NCBI GenBank assembly: GCA_020853705.1
Contig: JADYYK010000014.1
Location: 1-64,000, forward strand
Source: Deltaproteobacteria bacterium
GTDB lineage: Bacteria > Myxococcota_A > Polyangia > Haliangiales > JADYYK01
Direction: 5' to 3'
DNA: 64,000 nucleotides
Positions 34,053 through 41,852 of the stretch are shown piece by piece (position 1 is the first letter of the stretch; each line of letters begins with the position of its first letter). Position numbers and translations under genes: made by a program. Below the pieces are notes generated by a model. That model did no database searches and was not told the origin of the DNA. It saw nothing but the letters and a program-made list of their open reading frames with translations.

Positions 34053-34637
34053 CTATGACCGGTGAATGAACACGCCCTCGGCCTCGCTGACCAGCTTGTC
34101 GCCGGCGTGGCAGCGGCCGCGCGCATACACCCGCCGCCCCTCGCTGCGCTCGACCCAGGCCTCGAAGCGCAGCGGCTGATGCAGCGGCGTGATGGCGCGG
34201 AAGTGCGTGGTGAACGTCGCCGTCGGCCCCGGCTTGCCGTGCACCATGCAGGCATACGCCAGCACCTGGTCCCACACCGCGGCGACCACGCCGCCGTGCA
34301 CCCCGCCCGGCGGCCCCTCGTAGGCCAGCCCCAGCTGCCCGGTGCCGATCGCCTTGCCATCCTCCGTGCTCATCGACACCGGCGCCGCCAGCGGGTTGTA
34401 GCGGCCGCTGATCGGGCTCCAGGGCAGGATGCTGTCGAGGTCGCCGCCCTCGGGCGCGCCATAGCGCGGGAAGGGCCGCTCACCGGCGAAGCCCGCCGCG
34501 CGCGCTCCCAGCGCCTCGGCCGCGTCCGCCAGCGCCGCCAGCTCGGGCAGCGGCGCGGTCAACGCCACCGAGGACTCCACCAGCCCACGCAGCGCGCTGG
34601 CCAGCCGCAGGAGCTCGCGCTTCTCGACGTCGGTCAT
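34053..34637 (-). CDS. PaaI-like hotdog-fold thioesterase
   Basis: A 194-residue protein. The C-terminal hotdog domain (about 90-190) has GPPGGVHGGVVAAVWDQ, the HGG-and-Asp motif of the PaaI/acyl-CoA thioesterase group, then TATFTTHFRAITPL. The N-terminal 80 residues are a helix and a linker (LDSILPWSPISGRYNPLA). It hydrolyses an acyl-CoA; the chain type is not evident. ATG 34637 is used; a GTG at 34661 in frame lies inside a perfect 26-bp palindrome that ends three bases before ATG, so the palindrome is more likely an operator than coding. A terminator follows the gene. Confidence 0.9.
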   Translation of the reverse strand: MTDVEKRELLRLASALRGLVESSVALTAPLPELAALADAAEALGARAAGFAGERPFPRYGAPEGGDLDSILPWSPISGRYNPLAAPVSMSTEDGKAIGTGQLGLAYEGPPGGVHGGVVAAVWDQVLAYACMVHGKPGPTATFTTHFRAITPLHQPLRFEAWVERSEGRRVYARGRCHAGDKLVSEAEGVFIHRS

Positions 34638-34640
34638 GGC

Positions 34641-34666
34641 CCCGAGTGAAACATGTTTCACTCGGG
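34641..34666. promoter_or_regulatory. Perfect 26-bp palindrome, probable operator
   Basis: CCCGAGTGAAACA followed by its exact reverse complement, centred at 34653/34654 and ending three bases before the thioesterase ATG. The core TGAAACATGTTTCA is typical in form of TetR- or MarR-family operators. The half-sites are those of parS but in opposite order, so it is not a standard ParB site. No TetR gene is adjacent. Confidence 0.6.
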
Positions 34667-34720
34667 CGGCTCAATCGTTCTCGACCCGGCGCGGAGCCCG
34701 CGACGGTCTCGGGGCCGCGC

Positions 34721-36961
34721 TCAGAACGCCAGGATCGTCACGTCCACGGCTGCAAATGCGTGGACCCGGATGGCCAGCTTGCTCTGCTCGCTGTCGGGGC
34801 CGCGCAGGCCGGGCACCGCGGAGGCACCGACGCCGATCACGAAGGGGCTCTTGAACGGCGCCCACCTCAGGAACAGCCCGGGCGACAGCACCTGCACCAC
34901 GCTGGCGTTGGGGGCCTCCACATCTTCGCCATCCAGGCGCGCCGCGGTCAGGGTGCCGAGATCCAGCACCGACGCATACAGGCCCCAGGCGCCGGTCGAG
35001 ATGTCGACCCCGATGGGCGCGAACATGGCGACCTCGCCGGCCTGCTTGCCGTCGACCCACTCGGCGCCGCCGGTGGCGCCGACGAAGCTGGTCAGCGACG
35101 CCATGAAGCGCGACGCGCGCTTGCGGCGCCAGGCCCCGATGGGCTCGGCGTAGCGCTCCAGCGCGGCGCTGACGTCACGCGCCTGGCGCGCCGCCAGGAG
35201 GTCGACGATGAGCGGCATGTAGCGCCGCACCGCGGGCGGGAACGGATCGGGCACCCCGAGCTCCTTGGCGGTCGAGTACAGCGCCACCAGGTAGCCGCCG
35301 ACGTCGCCGCGCGCCAGGGCGTCCTTGGCGGCCTGGATGGAGTTGATGAGCTGCTCGGCGCGCTCGCGCTTGTCGGGCGGCAGGATGGCGCTGAGGCCGT
35401 TCTGCCAGATCCCCAGCGCTGTGGTGACCAGCTCCATGGCCATGGCGCGGCGCTTCTCCAGCTCGTGCACCGGGGCGTCGATGAGCTGACGCAGCACCGC
35501 GGTGGTGCGCCGCGCCGCCATGAACAGGCGCTGCATGAAGTAGGCCTTCACCGCCTGTGACGAGCAGTGCTTGTCGTACCAGCGCCGAAGGTGCACGTCG
35601 CCCGAGTTCTTGACCAGGTCGTCGAGCTTGGTGGCGATGGCGTTCATGCGCTCTTCCAGCAGCTGGGCGCTCTTGACGGCGTCGGCCGCGGCGGTGCCGT
35701 CCTGGAAGGTGTCCCACGAGGTGCCGGCCTCCGACAGGATGGCGGCCAGGCCGAGGGCGACCACGCGGAAGCCGCACGACACGTCGTCGGCGCCGCGACA
35801 CGGGATGATCTTGGCCGCGGCCACCGTCAGCGCGATGGGGTTCTCGCCGCGCCACAGGCCGTCGATGACCGCGATCATGGCGCGCCCGGCGCCCAGCCAC
35901 TCGTCGAGGGCATAGATCGCCTCCTGGCTGCCCTCCAGCGCGGCCAGGGCATCGGTGTCCTTGCGCACCGTGAAGGCGGCCTTGAAGACGCCCGCGGTCA
36001 GGCGACGCACCGCGGGGTCGACCGGGACGCCGGGCTGCCGATCCGACTCGGCCCAGCGCGCCTTGCGCTCCAGGCGGCGCGCCGCGGTGATGACCTTGCC
36101 GAGGTAGCTCAGGAGATCCGGCTGCGGCTTGGCCCGCCACCAGGCGGTCAGCGCCTTGTCGGCGCCCAGCCGGGCGCGCAGCCGCACCGTGGCGGCGGTC
36201 AGCAGGGCCTGGGTCTGTTCGTCGTCGAGCCAGTCGAGATCGTCGGAGGGCACCGTGATCAGTGCCTCCAGGGACAGCCCCACCATGCGGAAGGCGCAGC
36301 CCAGCGCGGCGCGCCCCTTGCCACACGGGAAGCCGCTGCCGCGGGTGACCAGCATGGCGATGGGGTTCTCGCCGGCCTCGACGCCCTCGAGCAGATCGGC
36401 CAGGCGCAGCGAGACCTCGCGCTGGTGGCGCATGCGATCGGGGAACTGCGTGCGCAGGGTGGCGTTGAAGGCCTCGGGCAGCAGGCGCTCGAGGTCCTTG
36501 AGCAGCGCGACCCGGAAGATCGTCCCCAGCTGGCGGATGCTCAGGCTGGCGACGTCATCGCGCCCGACCACCAGATCGCAGGTGCTCGGGAAGAAGGTCG
36601 CGACGTCCCAGTTGCCATCGGGGCGGCACAGATCCTTGCCGAACTCGCTGACCACATACGAGATGACCTCTGCCTTGGCGCGCGAGACCACGAAGTCGGC
36701 CATGCCGTTGACCAGCGACGACTCGAAGGCCTGGCTGACACCGCTGGTGGTGACCTGGATCGACGTCGCGACCTGGACCTCGCCCGAGGCGGCGCTGGTG
36801 GTGCCGGTGTCGATCCCGGCCACCGCCGGGCGCGCCGCGATGGTGGCGTTGGCGCGGATGCGCGCATATTCGGGCCCGGGCTGCGTGGTCCGGCACGCCG
36901 GCAGCAGCGCCAGCGCGAGCACGGCCGCGACGCCGAGGCGCCTTGTCCCGGGCGCCCTCAC
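34721..36961 (-). CDS. Large lipoprotein, function unknown
   Basis: A 746-residue product. GTG 36961 overlaps the stop of the upstream beta-propeller gene (GTGA) and opens a signal peptide with lipobox LPAC. The body is mostly helical, with two internal copies of a segment of the type ENPIAxxV...C-G...GCxFRxVxLxL (about 190-225 and 415-450: ENPIAMLVTRGSGFPCGKG / ENPIALTVAAAKIIPCRG), each holding two Cys. This points to an internal duplication of about 220 residues. The C-terminal 150 residues are beta-rich and end LAIRVHAFAAVDVTILAF, like an outer-membrane barrel tail. Translational coupling with the propeller protein suggests that the two act together. No family recognised. Confidence 0.82.
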   Translation of the reverse strand: MRAPGTRRLGVAAVLALALLPACRTTQPGPEYARIRANATIAARPAVAGIDTGTTSAASGEVQVATSIQVTTSGVSQAFESSLVNGMADFVVSRAKAEVISYVVSEFGKDLCRPDGNWDVATFFPSTCDLVVGRDDVASLSIRQLGTIFRVALLKDLERLLPEAFNATLRTQFPDRMRHQREVSLRLADLLEGVEAGENPIAMLVTRGSGFPCGKGRAALGCAFRMVGLSLEALITVPSDDLDWLDDEQTQALLTAATVRLRARLGADKALTAWWRAKPQPDLLSYLGKVITAARRLERKARWAESDRQPGVPVDPAVRRLTAGVFKAAFTVRKDTDALAALEGSQEAIYALDEWLGAGRAMIAVIDGLWRGENPIALTVAAAKIIPCRGADDVSCGFRVVALGLAAILSEAGTSWDTFQDGTAAADAVKSAQLLEERMNAIATKLDDLVKNSGDVHLRRWYDKHCSSQAVKAYFMQRLFMAARRTTAVLRQLIDAPVHELEKRRAMAMELVTTALGIWQNGLSAILPPDKRERAEQLINSIQAAKDALARGDVGGYLVALYSTAKELGVPDPFPPAVRRYMPLIVDLLAARQARDVSAALERYAEPIGAWRRKRASRFMASLTSFVGATGGAEWVDGKQAGEVAMFAPIGVDISTGAWGLYASVLDLGTLTAARLDGEDVEAPNASVVQVLSPGLFLRWAPFKSPFVIGVGASAVPGLRGPDSEQSKLAIRVHAFAAVDVTILAF

Positions 36962-39900
36962 AGGTCGAGCTCCACCACGAAGACATCCGCGGCGTCCAGG
37001 CTTGTCAGCGGGTAGTCCTTGTCCTGGCCGAACTTCACGCTGCCGCCGAAATTGCCGACCACCACGGTGTCCTCCACCAGGGTACTGATGCCCCCGCGTG
37101 CCACCCACTCCGAGTCCTCGTCGTCCTCGTCGTCAGCAAGTTCCAGCGAGCGCACCGCGGCGGCGCGCGCCTCGGCCAGCTCCTCGCGGGTGCGCTGGCG
37201 CTCGCGGCGCACCACGCCGCAGGCGTCGTCGTTGCCCGCGCCGCCATACAGGCGCTCCCAGACCAGGCGGCGGCGCGAGGTGATCTTGCTGACGAAGGCG
37301 TCGCTGTCGTACTTGCAGAACGAGCGCTCGCCCGACTTGTAGTCGAGCCTCTGCGCCTTGCCCGCGACCACCACGGTGCCGCCGACCAGGCTCAGGCTGT
37401 GCAGCTCCTCGCTGCACGGCGTGCGCGCGACCGGGATGGCGCCGCCAGTCTGCACCCCCCTGGCGTCGAGCCAGACCAGCTGGGCGCGCGGCTTGGGCAG
37501 CGGGGGCGACGGCTTGGTCGCGCCCGGCGCGGGGGGCTTGTAGATCGCCTCGACGTTGACCCCCAGCGCGACCTCGCCAGCCGGGGTCAGCGCCAGCGCC
37601 GGCGAGCGCTCGTTGGCGTCGGCGCCGCCGATCCGGGTCGCCCAGCGCAGCTCGCCAGCGGCGCCGAAGCGCGCCACGAAGACGTCCATGCCGCCGGCGC
37701 TCTCCATGGGCTGGCCGCCCGGCACCGTGGCCTTGCCGGCGAACCAGCCCGACATCACGACCTCGTTGCCGAGCAGCGCCAGGCCCCCGGCCATGGCGAC
37801 GTCGGCGCTGATGAGGCGGGTCCACTCCACCTTGTGCGCCGCGCTGTACTTGATGAGCACCGCGCTCGAGCGCGCGCCGGCCTCCAGCAGGGCCGCGGCG
37901 TCACCGACCTGCCCGAGCTGGACCGCGCCGCGCAGGGTGGCCGCCACGTAGGTGCTGCCGTCCGGCGCCAGCACCACCGCGAGGGCCTCGTCGTTCTCGG
38001 CGCCGCCGAGGCCGACCGCCGCGACCGGCTCCAGCTTGGGCGAGTACCAGGCCACGAAGGCGTCGGCCTTGCCGACCGCGGTCAGCGGGGCGCCGTCGGC
38101 GCTGGCGCGCGCCTCGCGCTGGAAGCTGCCCACCACCGCGACCGCGCTGGCGGTGGCGGCGATGCCCTGGCCGGCGTCGAGCCCGGCGCCGCCGATGGTG
38201 CGCGTCTCGGTCTCGCCGCCGTCGGCGGAGAACAGCGTCACGAAGGCGTCGGCGCCGCCGGCGACCGGCACGCTGCGATAGCCGATGTTGTCCTTGAAGC
38301 TGCCGGTGACCACGATGCTGCCGTCGGGCAGGCGCGCCACGGCGCGGCCGATGTCCTCGCCCTTGTCGTTGGAGCCGGTCAGCCACTGCCAGCGCCCGCC
38401 CGGATCCAGCTTGGCGAAGAAGACGTCATAGGCGGCGTCGGCGACCACGGCGCCCCAGCCCAGGAAGTCGATGCGCCCCGACAGCGCGCCGACCAGGTAG
38501 ATGTTGCGCGCCTCGTCGACGAACAGGCCATAGCCGGTGACCTGGCCCTCCTTCTCGGAGGTCGGGCGGGCGCGCTTGCTCCAGTCGACCACCAGCTTGC
38601 CCTCGTCGGTGCGGTAGCGTGTGAAGGTGTAGTCGCGCCGGCCCGAGCCCGAGACGCTGTCGGTCAGCGCGCCGGCCAGCACGACGCCGTGCGCGGCGTC
38701 GGTGGCCAGGCGCAGGTAGTTGCGCCAGGGCTGGTGGCCGGCGAGGACGTGACTGACCACGGTGCCGCCCGGGCCCAGGCGGGCCAGGAACACGCCATAG
38801 CCCTCGGAGCTCAGGGACTGGCCGGCCAGCTCCAGCGTCTTGTCGAAGCTGCCCGCGACCACGACCTCCTCGCCCAGCAGCGCGACCGCCATGGCGGCGT
38901 CGCTGCCGGCGCCGCCGAAGCGGTTGACCCAGCGCACGCCGCCGTCGGGGGTCAGCGCCAGGACATAGCCGTCGCCGCGGCCCGCCGAGACCGGATCATC
39001 GGGCAGCACCGCGCGCTTGCCGGGACCGCGCGGCGGTGGCGCGGCGGGCGCGGTCGGCTTGCCCTTGCCGGCCTTGCCGGTCTTGCCGGACCTGGCCGCG
39101 CCTGCAGCTGCCGGGGTGGTCGCGCTGTTGCTGCCACCGCTGCCGCTGGTCGCGGGCGCGCCGGTGCCGCCGCGCAGCCCGCCGGGGTCGAGGATCAAGG
39201 TGGCCTCGAAGGCGCCCGCCAGCACCACGCCGGCCTCACTGGCGGCCATGCCATAGACGTACTCGCGCTCCTTGCCGCCGAAGCTGCGCGCGAAGCGCAG
39301 GCCCCACTCGCCGCCCGAGCGCGCCTGGTAGCACAGCACGAAGAGGTCGTTGTTGCCCCGGTGCGGCAGGCTGGCGAAGCTCTGCTGGGTGCCGCCGGTG
39401 CCGGTGGCGGGCGCGCCGAAGCTGCCGCCGACATAGATCTTGTCGCCCGCGACCGACAGCGTGGTGGCCATGTCGGTGGCCGGCCCGCCGAACTGGTCGA
39501 CCATGCGCACGGTGGGGCCGGTCTCGCCGTCGTCGAGCACCATCAGGAAGGCGTCGCGCTGGCCGTGCGAGTCGAGCTCGACATGGCCGAAGCTGCCATG
39601 CCCGTCGAAGAAGCCGGCCATCGCGATCTGCCCCGACTCGGTGCGCTGCAGACCGAGCACGCTGTCCTCGCCGGTGCCGCCGAAACTCTTGGCCCAGACC
39701 GGGCGGCCGTTGAGCAGCTTGACCAGGAAGATGTCGCTGTAGCCCCGCGCCAGAAGCTCGCCGTCGCCGCGCCCGGTGGCGAACTCGATGCTGTTCTGGA
39801 AGTTGCCGGCCACCAGGACGCCGCCGTCGGCGGTGGCCACGATGGCGGTGCCGACGTTCTCGGCGCGGCCGCCCATGCGGCGGCCCCAGCGGTAGTTGCC

Positions 39901-40263
39901 GCCCGGGCGCTGGAAGCTGGCCAGCACGCGGCGCGCGCGGTCGACGGTGACGATGCAGTAGCCGCGCCCCTTGCAGTCGCCGCTCCAGCCCGCGAAGTAC
40001 GACGTCGCGTCGGGCGCCGCCGACAGCATGACCCGGGTGCCGCGCGGGAACTTGCGGTCACAGGCGTAGGTCGTCCCCGGGCGCAGATCGCAGTCGAGCC
40101 CCAGCGGGCTGGAGCGCACCCGCCCGGCGCCGGCGCCCGGGCTCAGGTCGACCACCAGCGGCGCCTCGGTGCGCACACGACGGCTGCGCAGCCGGCCCCC
40201 GCAGCCGACCCCGAACGACAGCACCAGCAAGACCAGGCACCCAACGCGGACCAGCGAACGCAT
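36958..40263 (-). CDS. Giant SBBP beta-propeller lipoprotein
   Basis: An 1101-residue lipoprotein, lipobox GVGC (Cys21). Residues about 65-115 form an InlB-B/bacterial-repeat-like module (FAGWSGDCKGRGYCIVTVD with two Cys). The rest is a long series of repeats of the form W-x-FGG-x-D/E-D...VAVL-x-D/G-x-VVVAG-F, the SBBP beta-propeller type; examples are WAKSFGGTGEDSVLGL and WVNRFGGAGSDAAMAV. It contains an Ala/Gly/Pro linker near 370-410. It is probably displayed on the cell surface for adhesion or ligand binding. ATG 40263 is preceded by GGGGAG at a suitable distance. It is coupled to the 746-residue lipoprotein and divergent from dinB. An 1116-codon open frame on the opposite strand is a GC-driven shadow. 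Confidence 0.92.
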   Translation of the reverse strand: MRSLVRVGCLVLLVLSFGVGCGGRLRSRRVRTEAPLVVDLSPGAGAGRVRSSPLGLDCDLRPGTTYACDRKFPRGTRVMLSAAPDATSYFAGWSGDCKGRGYCIVTVDRARRVLASFQRPGGNYRWGRRMGGRAENVGTAIVATADGGVLVAGNFQNSIEFATGRGDGELLARGYSDIFLVKLLNGRPVWAKSFGGTGEDSVLGLQRTESGQIAMAGFFDGHGSFGHVELDSHGQRDAFLMVLDDGETGPTVRMVDQFGGPATDMATTLSVAGDKIYVGGSFGAPATGTGGTQQSFASLPHRGNNDLFVLCYQARSGGEWGLRFARSFGGKEREYVYGMAASEAGVVLAGAFEATLILDPGGLRGGTGAPATSGSGGSNSATTPAAAGAARSGKTGKAGKGKPTAPAAPPPRGPGKRAVLPDDPVSAGRGDGYVLALTPDGGVRWVNRFGGAGSDAAMAVALLGEEVVVAGSFDKTLELAGQSLSSEGYGVFLARLGPGGTVVSHVLAGHQPWRNYLRLATDAAHGVVLAGALTDSVSGSGRRDYTFTRYRTDEGKLVVDWSKRARPTSEKEGQVTGYGLFVDEARNIYLVGALSGRIDFLGWGAVVADAAYDVFFAKLDPGGRWQWLTGSNDKGEDIGRAVARLPDGSIVVTGSFKDNIGYRSVPVAGGADAFVTLFSADGGETETRTIGGAGLDAGQGIAATASAVAVVGSFQREARASADGAPLTAVGKADAFVAWYSPKLEPVAAVGLGGAENDEALAVVLAPDGSTYVAATLRGAVQLGQVGDAAALLEAGARSSAVLIKYSAAHKVEWTRLISADVAMAGGLALLGNEVVMSGWFAGKATVPGGQPMESAGGMDVFVARFGAAGELRWATRIGGADANERSPALALTPAGEVALGVNVEAIYKPPAPGATKPSPPLPKPRAQLVWLDARGVQTGGAIPVARTPCSEELHSLSLVGGTVVVAGKAQRLDYKSGERSFCKYDSDAFVSKITSRRRLVWERLYGGAGNDDACGVVRRERQRTREELAEARAAAVRSLELADDEDDEDSEWVARGGISTLVEDTVVVGNFGGSVKFGQDKDYPLTSLDAADVFVVELDL

Positions 40264-40319
40264 ATCGACGAGCTCCCCAGGCTGGACGGCTAGAGATACC
40301 ACGACGCGCGGCGCCGAGG

Positions 40320-40325
40320 GATACT
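40320..40325 (+). promoter_or_regulatory. GATACT box before dinB
   Basis: GATACT followed by seven bases and GTG 40333; likely -10 of a leaderless dinB transcript. No LexA-type site is evident in the 69-base divergent gap. Confidence 0.35.
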
Positions 40326-40332
40326 GGGGTCA

Positions 40333-41586
40333 GTGGAACGCACCATCCTGCACGTCGATCTCGACGCCTTCTATGCCTCGGTCGAGCAGCGCGACGACCC
40401 CAGCCTGCGCGGGCGGCCGGTCATCGTGGGCGGCCGGTCGCGCCGTGGCGTGGTGTGCGCGGCGTCCTACGAGGCGCGCCCCTTCGGGGTGCGCAGCGCG
40501 ATGCCCATGGTGACCGCGCTGGAGCGCTGCCCCGACGCCGTCGTGCTGGCCCCGCGCATGGCGCACTACGCCGCCGTCAGCAGCCAGTTCTTCGGCATCC
40601 TCGAGACCATGTCCCCGCTGGTCGAGGGGCTGTCGCTCGACGAGGCCTTCCTGGACGTGACCGGCGAGGAGCGCCTGCTCGGCGACGGGCCGACCATCGC
40701 GCGGCGCATCAAGCACAGCGTGCGGGCCGAGCTCGGCCTGGTGGCCTCGGTCGGGGTGGCGCCGGTCAAGCACGTGGCCAAGATCGCGAGCGACCTCGAC
40801 AAGCCGGATGGCCTGCGCGTGGTCAGGCCGAACGAGGTGACGTCGTTTCTGGCCGGGCTGCCGGTGTCGCGGCTGTGGGGGGTCGGCAAGGTCACCGGCG
40901 AGGCGCTGGCCAGGGCCGGGCTGCACACCATCGGCGACCTGGCGCGGGTCGGCGAGCGCGTCCTGGCGGCGCGGGTGGGTGGCGACGCCGCGGCGCACCT
41001 GGCGGCGCTGGCGCGCGGCGAGGACGCCCGGGCGGTGCAGCCGGATCGCGCGCCGGTGTCGCTGGGCAGCGAGGACACCTTCGAGCGCGATCTGCGCGAC
41101 CGCGAGCTGCTGTGGGAGATGCTGCTCATGCAGGCCGACACGGTGTGTGCGCGGCTGCGCGGCGAGTCGCTGCGGGCGCGCACGGTGACGGTGAAGATCA
41201 AGTTTGCCGACTTCGAGCTGATCACGCGGCGCATGACGCTGGCGCGGCCGACCGCGGATGGTCGCGAGGTCGGGCGGATCGCGCGCGAGCTCCTGATGCA
41301 GGTGCCCGGGATCGAGCAGCGCGGGGTGCGTCTGACCGGGGTCAGCCTGTCAGGGCTGACGGGTGTCGAGGTGGCGCCGCCCCGGCAGCTAGCGCTGGGG
41401 CTGCCGGCCGACAAGGCGGCCGAGGCGGCGGTCGCGCGCGGCGAGGCGCTGGGCGACGCGCTGGACAGGATCACGCAGCGCTTTGGCGATGGAGCGCTGC
41501 GCCGGGCCATCCATGTGCGCGGCGCGGGGGGCGCGCTGGATGACGATGCGGCGCCGGCGCAGCCGAAGGAGCCGCGGCGGCGCTAG
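40333..41586 (+). CDS. dinB: DNA polymerase IV (Y family)
   Basis: A 417-residue translesion polymerase. The palm has [12 protein letters not shown] with metal ligand Asp9 and LSLDEAFLD near 103 with the Asp-Glu pair. The fingers show [16 protein letters not shown], the thumb has helix-hairpin-helix-like [11 protein letters not shown], and the little finger follows. A clamp-binding QLALGL motif (about 355-360), a good match to the beta-clamp consensus, is present before the basic tail. Start GTG; a GATACT box lies seven bases upstream. A CTGTNNC heptamer array begins 14 bases after the stop. Confidence 0.96.
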   Translation: MERTILHVDLDAFYASVEQRDDPSLRGRPVIVGGRSRRGVVCAASYEARPFGVRSAMPMVTALERCPDAVVLAPRMAHYAAVSSQFFGILETMSPLVEGLSLDEAFLDVTGEERLLGDGPTIARRIKHSVRAELGLVASVGVAPVKHVAKIASDLDKPDGLRVVRPNEVTSFLAGLPVSRLWGVGKVTGEALARAGLHTIGDLARVGERVLAARVGGDAAAHLAALARGEDARAVQPDRAPVSLGSEDTFERDLRDRELLWEMLLMQADTVCARLRGESLRARTVTVKIKFADFELITRRMTLARPTADGREVGRIARELLMQVPGIEQRGVRLTGVSLSGLTGVEVAPPRQLALGLPADKAAEAAVARGEALGDALDRITQRFGDGALRRAIHVRGAGGALDDDAAPAQPKEPRRR

Positions 41587-41599
41587 GGGGCGGAGGCGG

Positions 41600-41634
41600 A
41601 GAACAGGCGACAGGCCACAGGTGACAGGCGACAG
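41600..41634 (-). repeat. CTGTNNC heptamer array, copy B
   Basis: On the minus strand five units CTGTNNC with endings CGC, CAC, GGC, CGC and TCT. It lies between dinB and the convergent cysteine-protein gene. The order and several endings match copy A at 19687. Confidence 0.85.
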
Positions 41635-41639
41635 GGAAT

Positions 41640-41685
41640 GGGGGGAATTGCGGGGGGTCAGGGGGAACGGGGGCGGAAGAGGGGG
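41640..41685 (+). other. Potential G-quadruplex
   Basis: Five runs of five or six G (41640, 41652, 41661, 41669, 41681) with loops of 6, 3, 3 and 7 bases on the plus strand. It directly follows heptamer copy B and overlaps the 3' end of the convergent 64-codon gene. Confidence 0.6.
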
Positions 41686-41852
41686 CAGTGGAGGACGGGC
41701 TGGCGGGGGTACTTCTCGGGGATGAGGGGGCACAGGACGAAGATGCTGCGGGCGGAGCGGATGTAGCGCGGCGGCGCGGCGCACTGGTGACAGAGGCTGT
41801 CAGGGAACGGCAGCTCGTCGGGTGGCGGCGCGTCGTCGTCGGCTTCGCTCAT
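41658..41852 (-). CDS. 64-residue cysteine protein, probable zinc ribbon
   Basis: A small protein, MSEADDDAPPPDELPFPDSL then CHQCAAPPRYIR, with four Cys in a C-x2-C-x16-C-x14-C arrangement, fit to bind one zinc. The conserved-looking core (FVLCPLIPEKYPRQPVLHCPLF) is of a kind I associate with uncharacterised myxobacterial proteins. Its ATG overlaps the stop of the flavoprotein gene (ATGA), so it is made with it and may be an accessory subunit. The stop lies inside a G-quadruplex-capable stretch. It is easily missed because a longer, unrelated frame runs through it. Confidence 0.75.
   Translation of the reverse strand: MSEADDDAPPPDELPFPDSLCHQCAAPPRYIRSARSIFVLCPLIPEKYPRQPVLHCPLFRPRSP

Noticed and set aside
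34641..34666. parS centromere site
   Set aside because: The half-sites GTGAAACA and TGTTTCAC are in the opposite order to the ParB consensus TGTTTCACGTGAAACA, and no par genes are near.
36943..40293. An 1116-codon open frame on the plus strand
   Set aside because: It lies exactly opposite the SBBP propeller gene, is full of His, Gln, Ala and Gly, has no domain, and is the normal result of high GC3 in the real gene.
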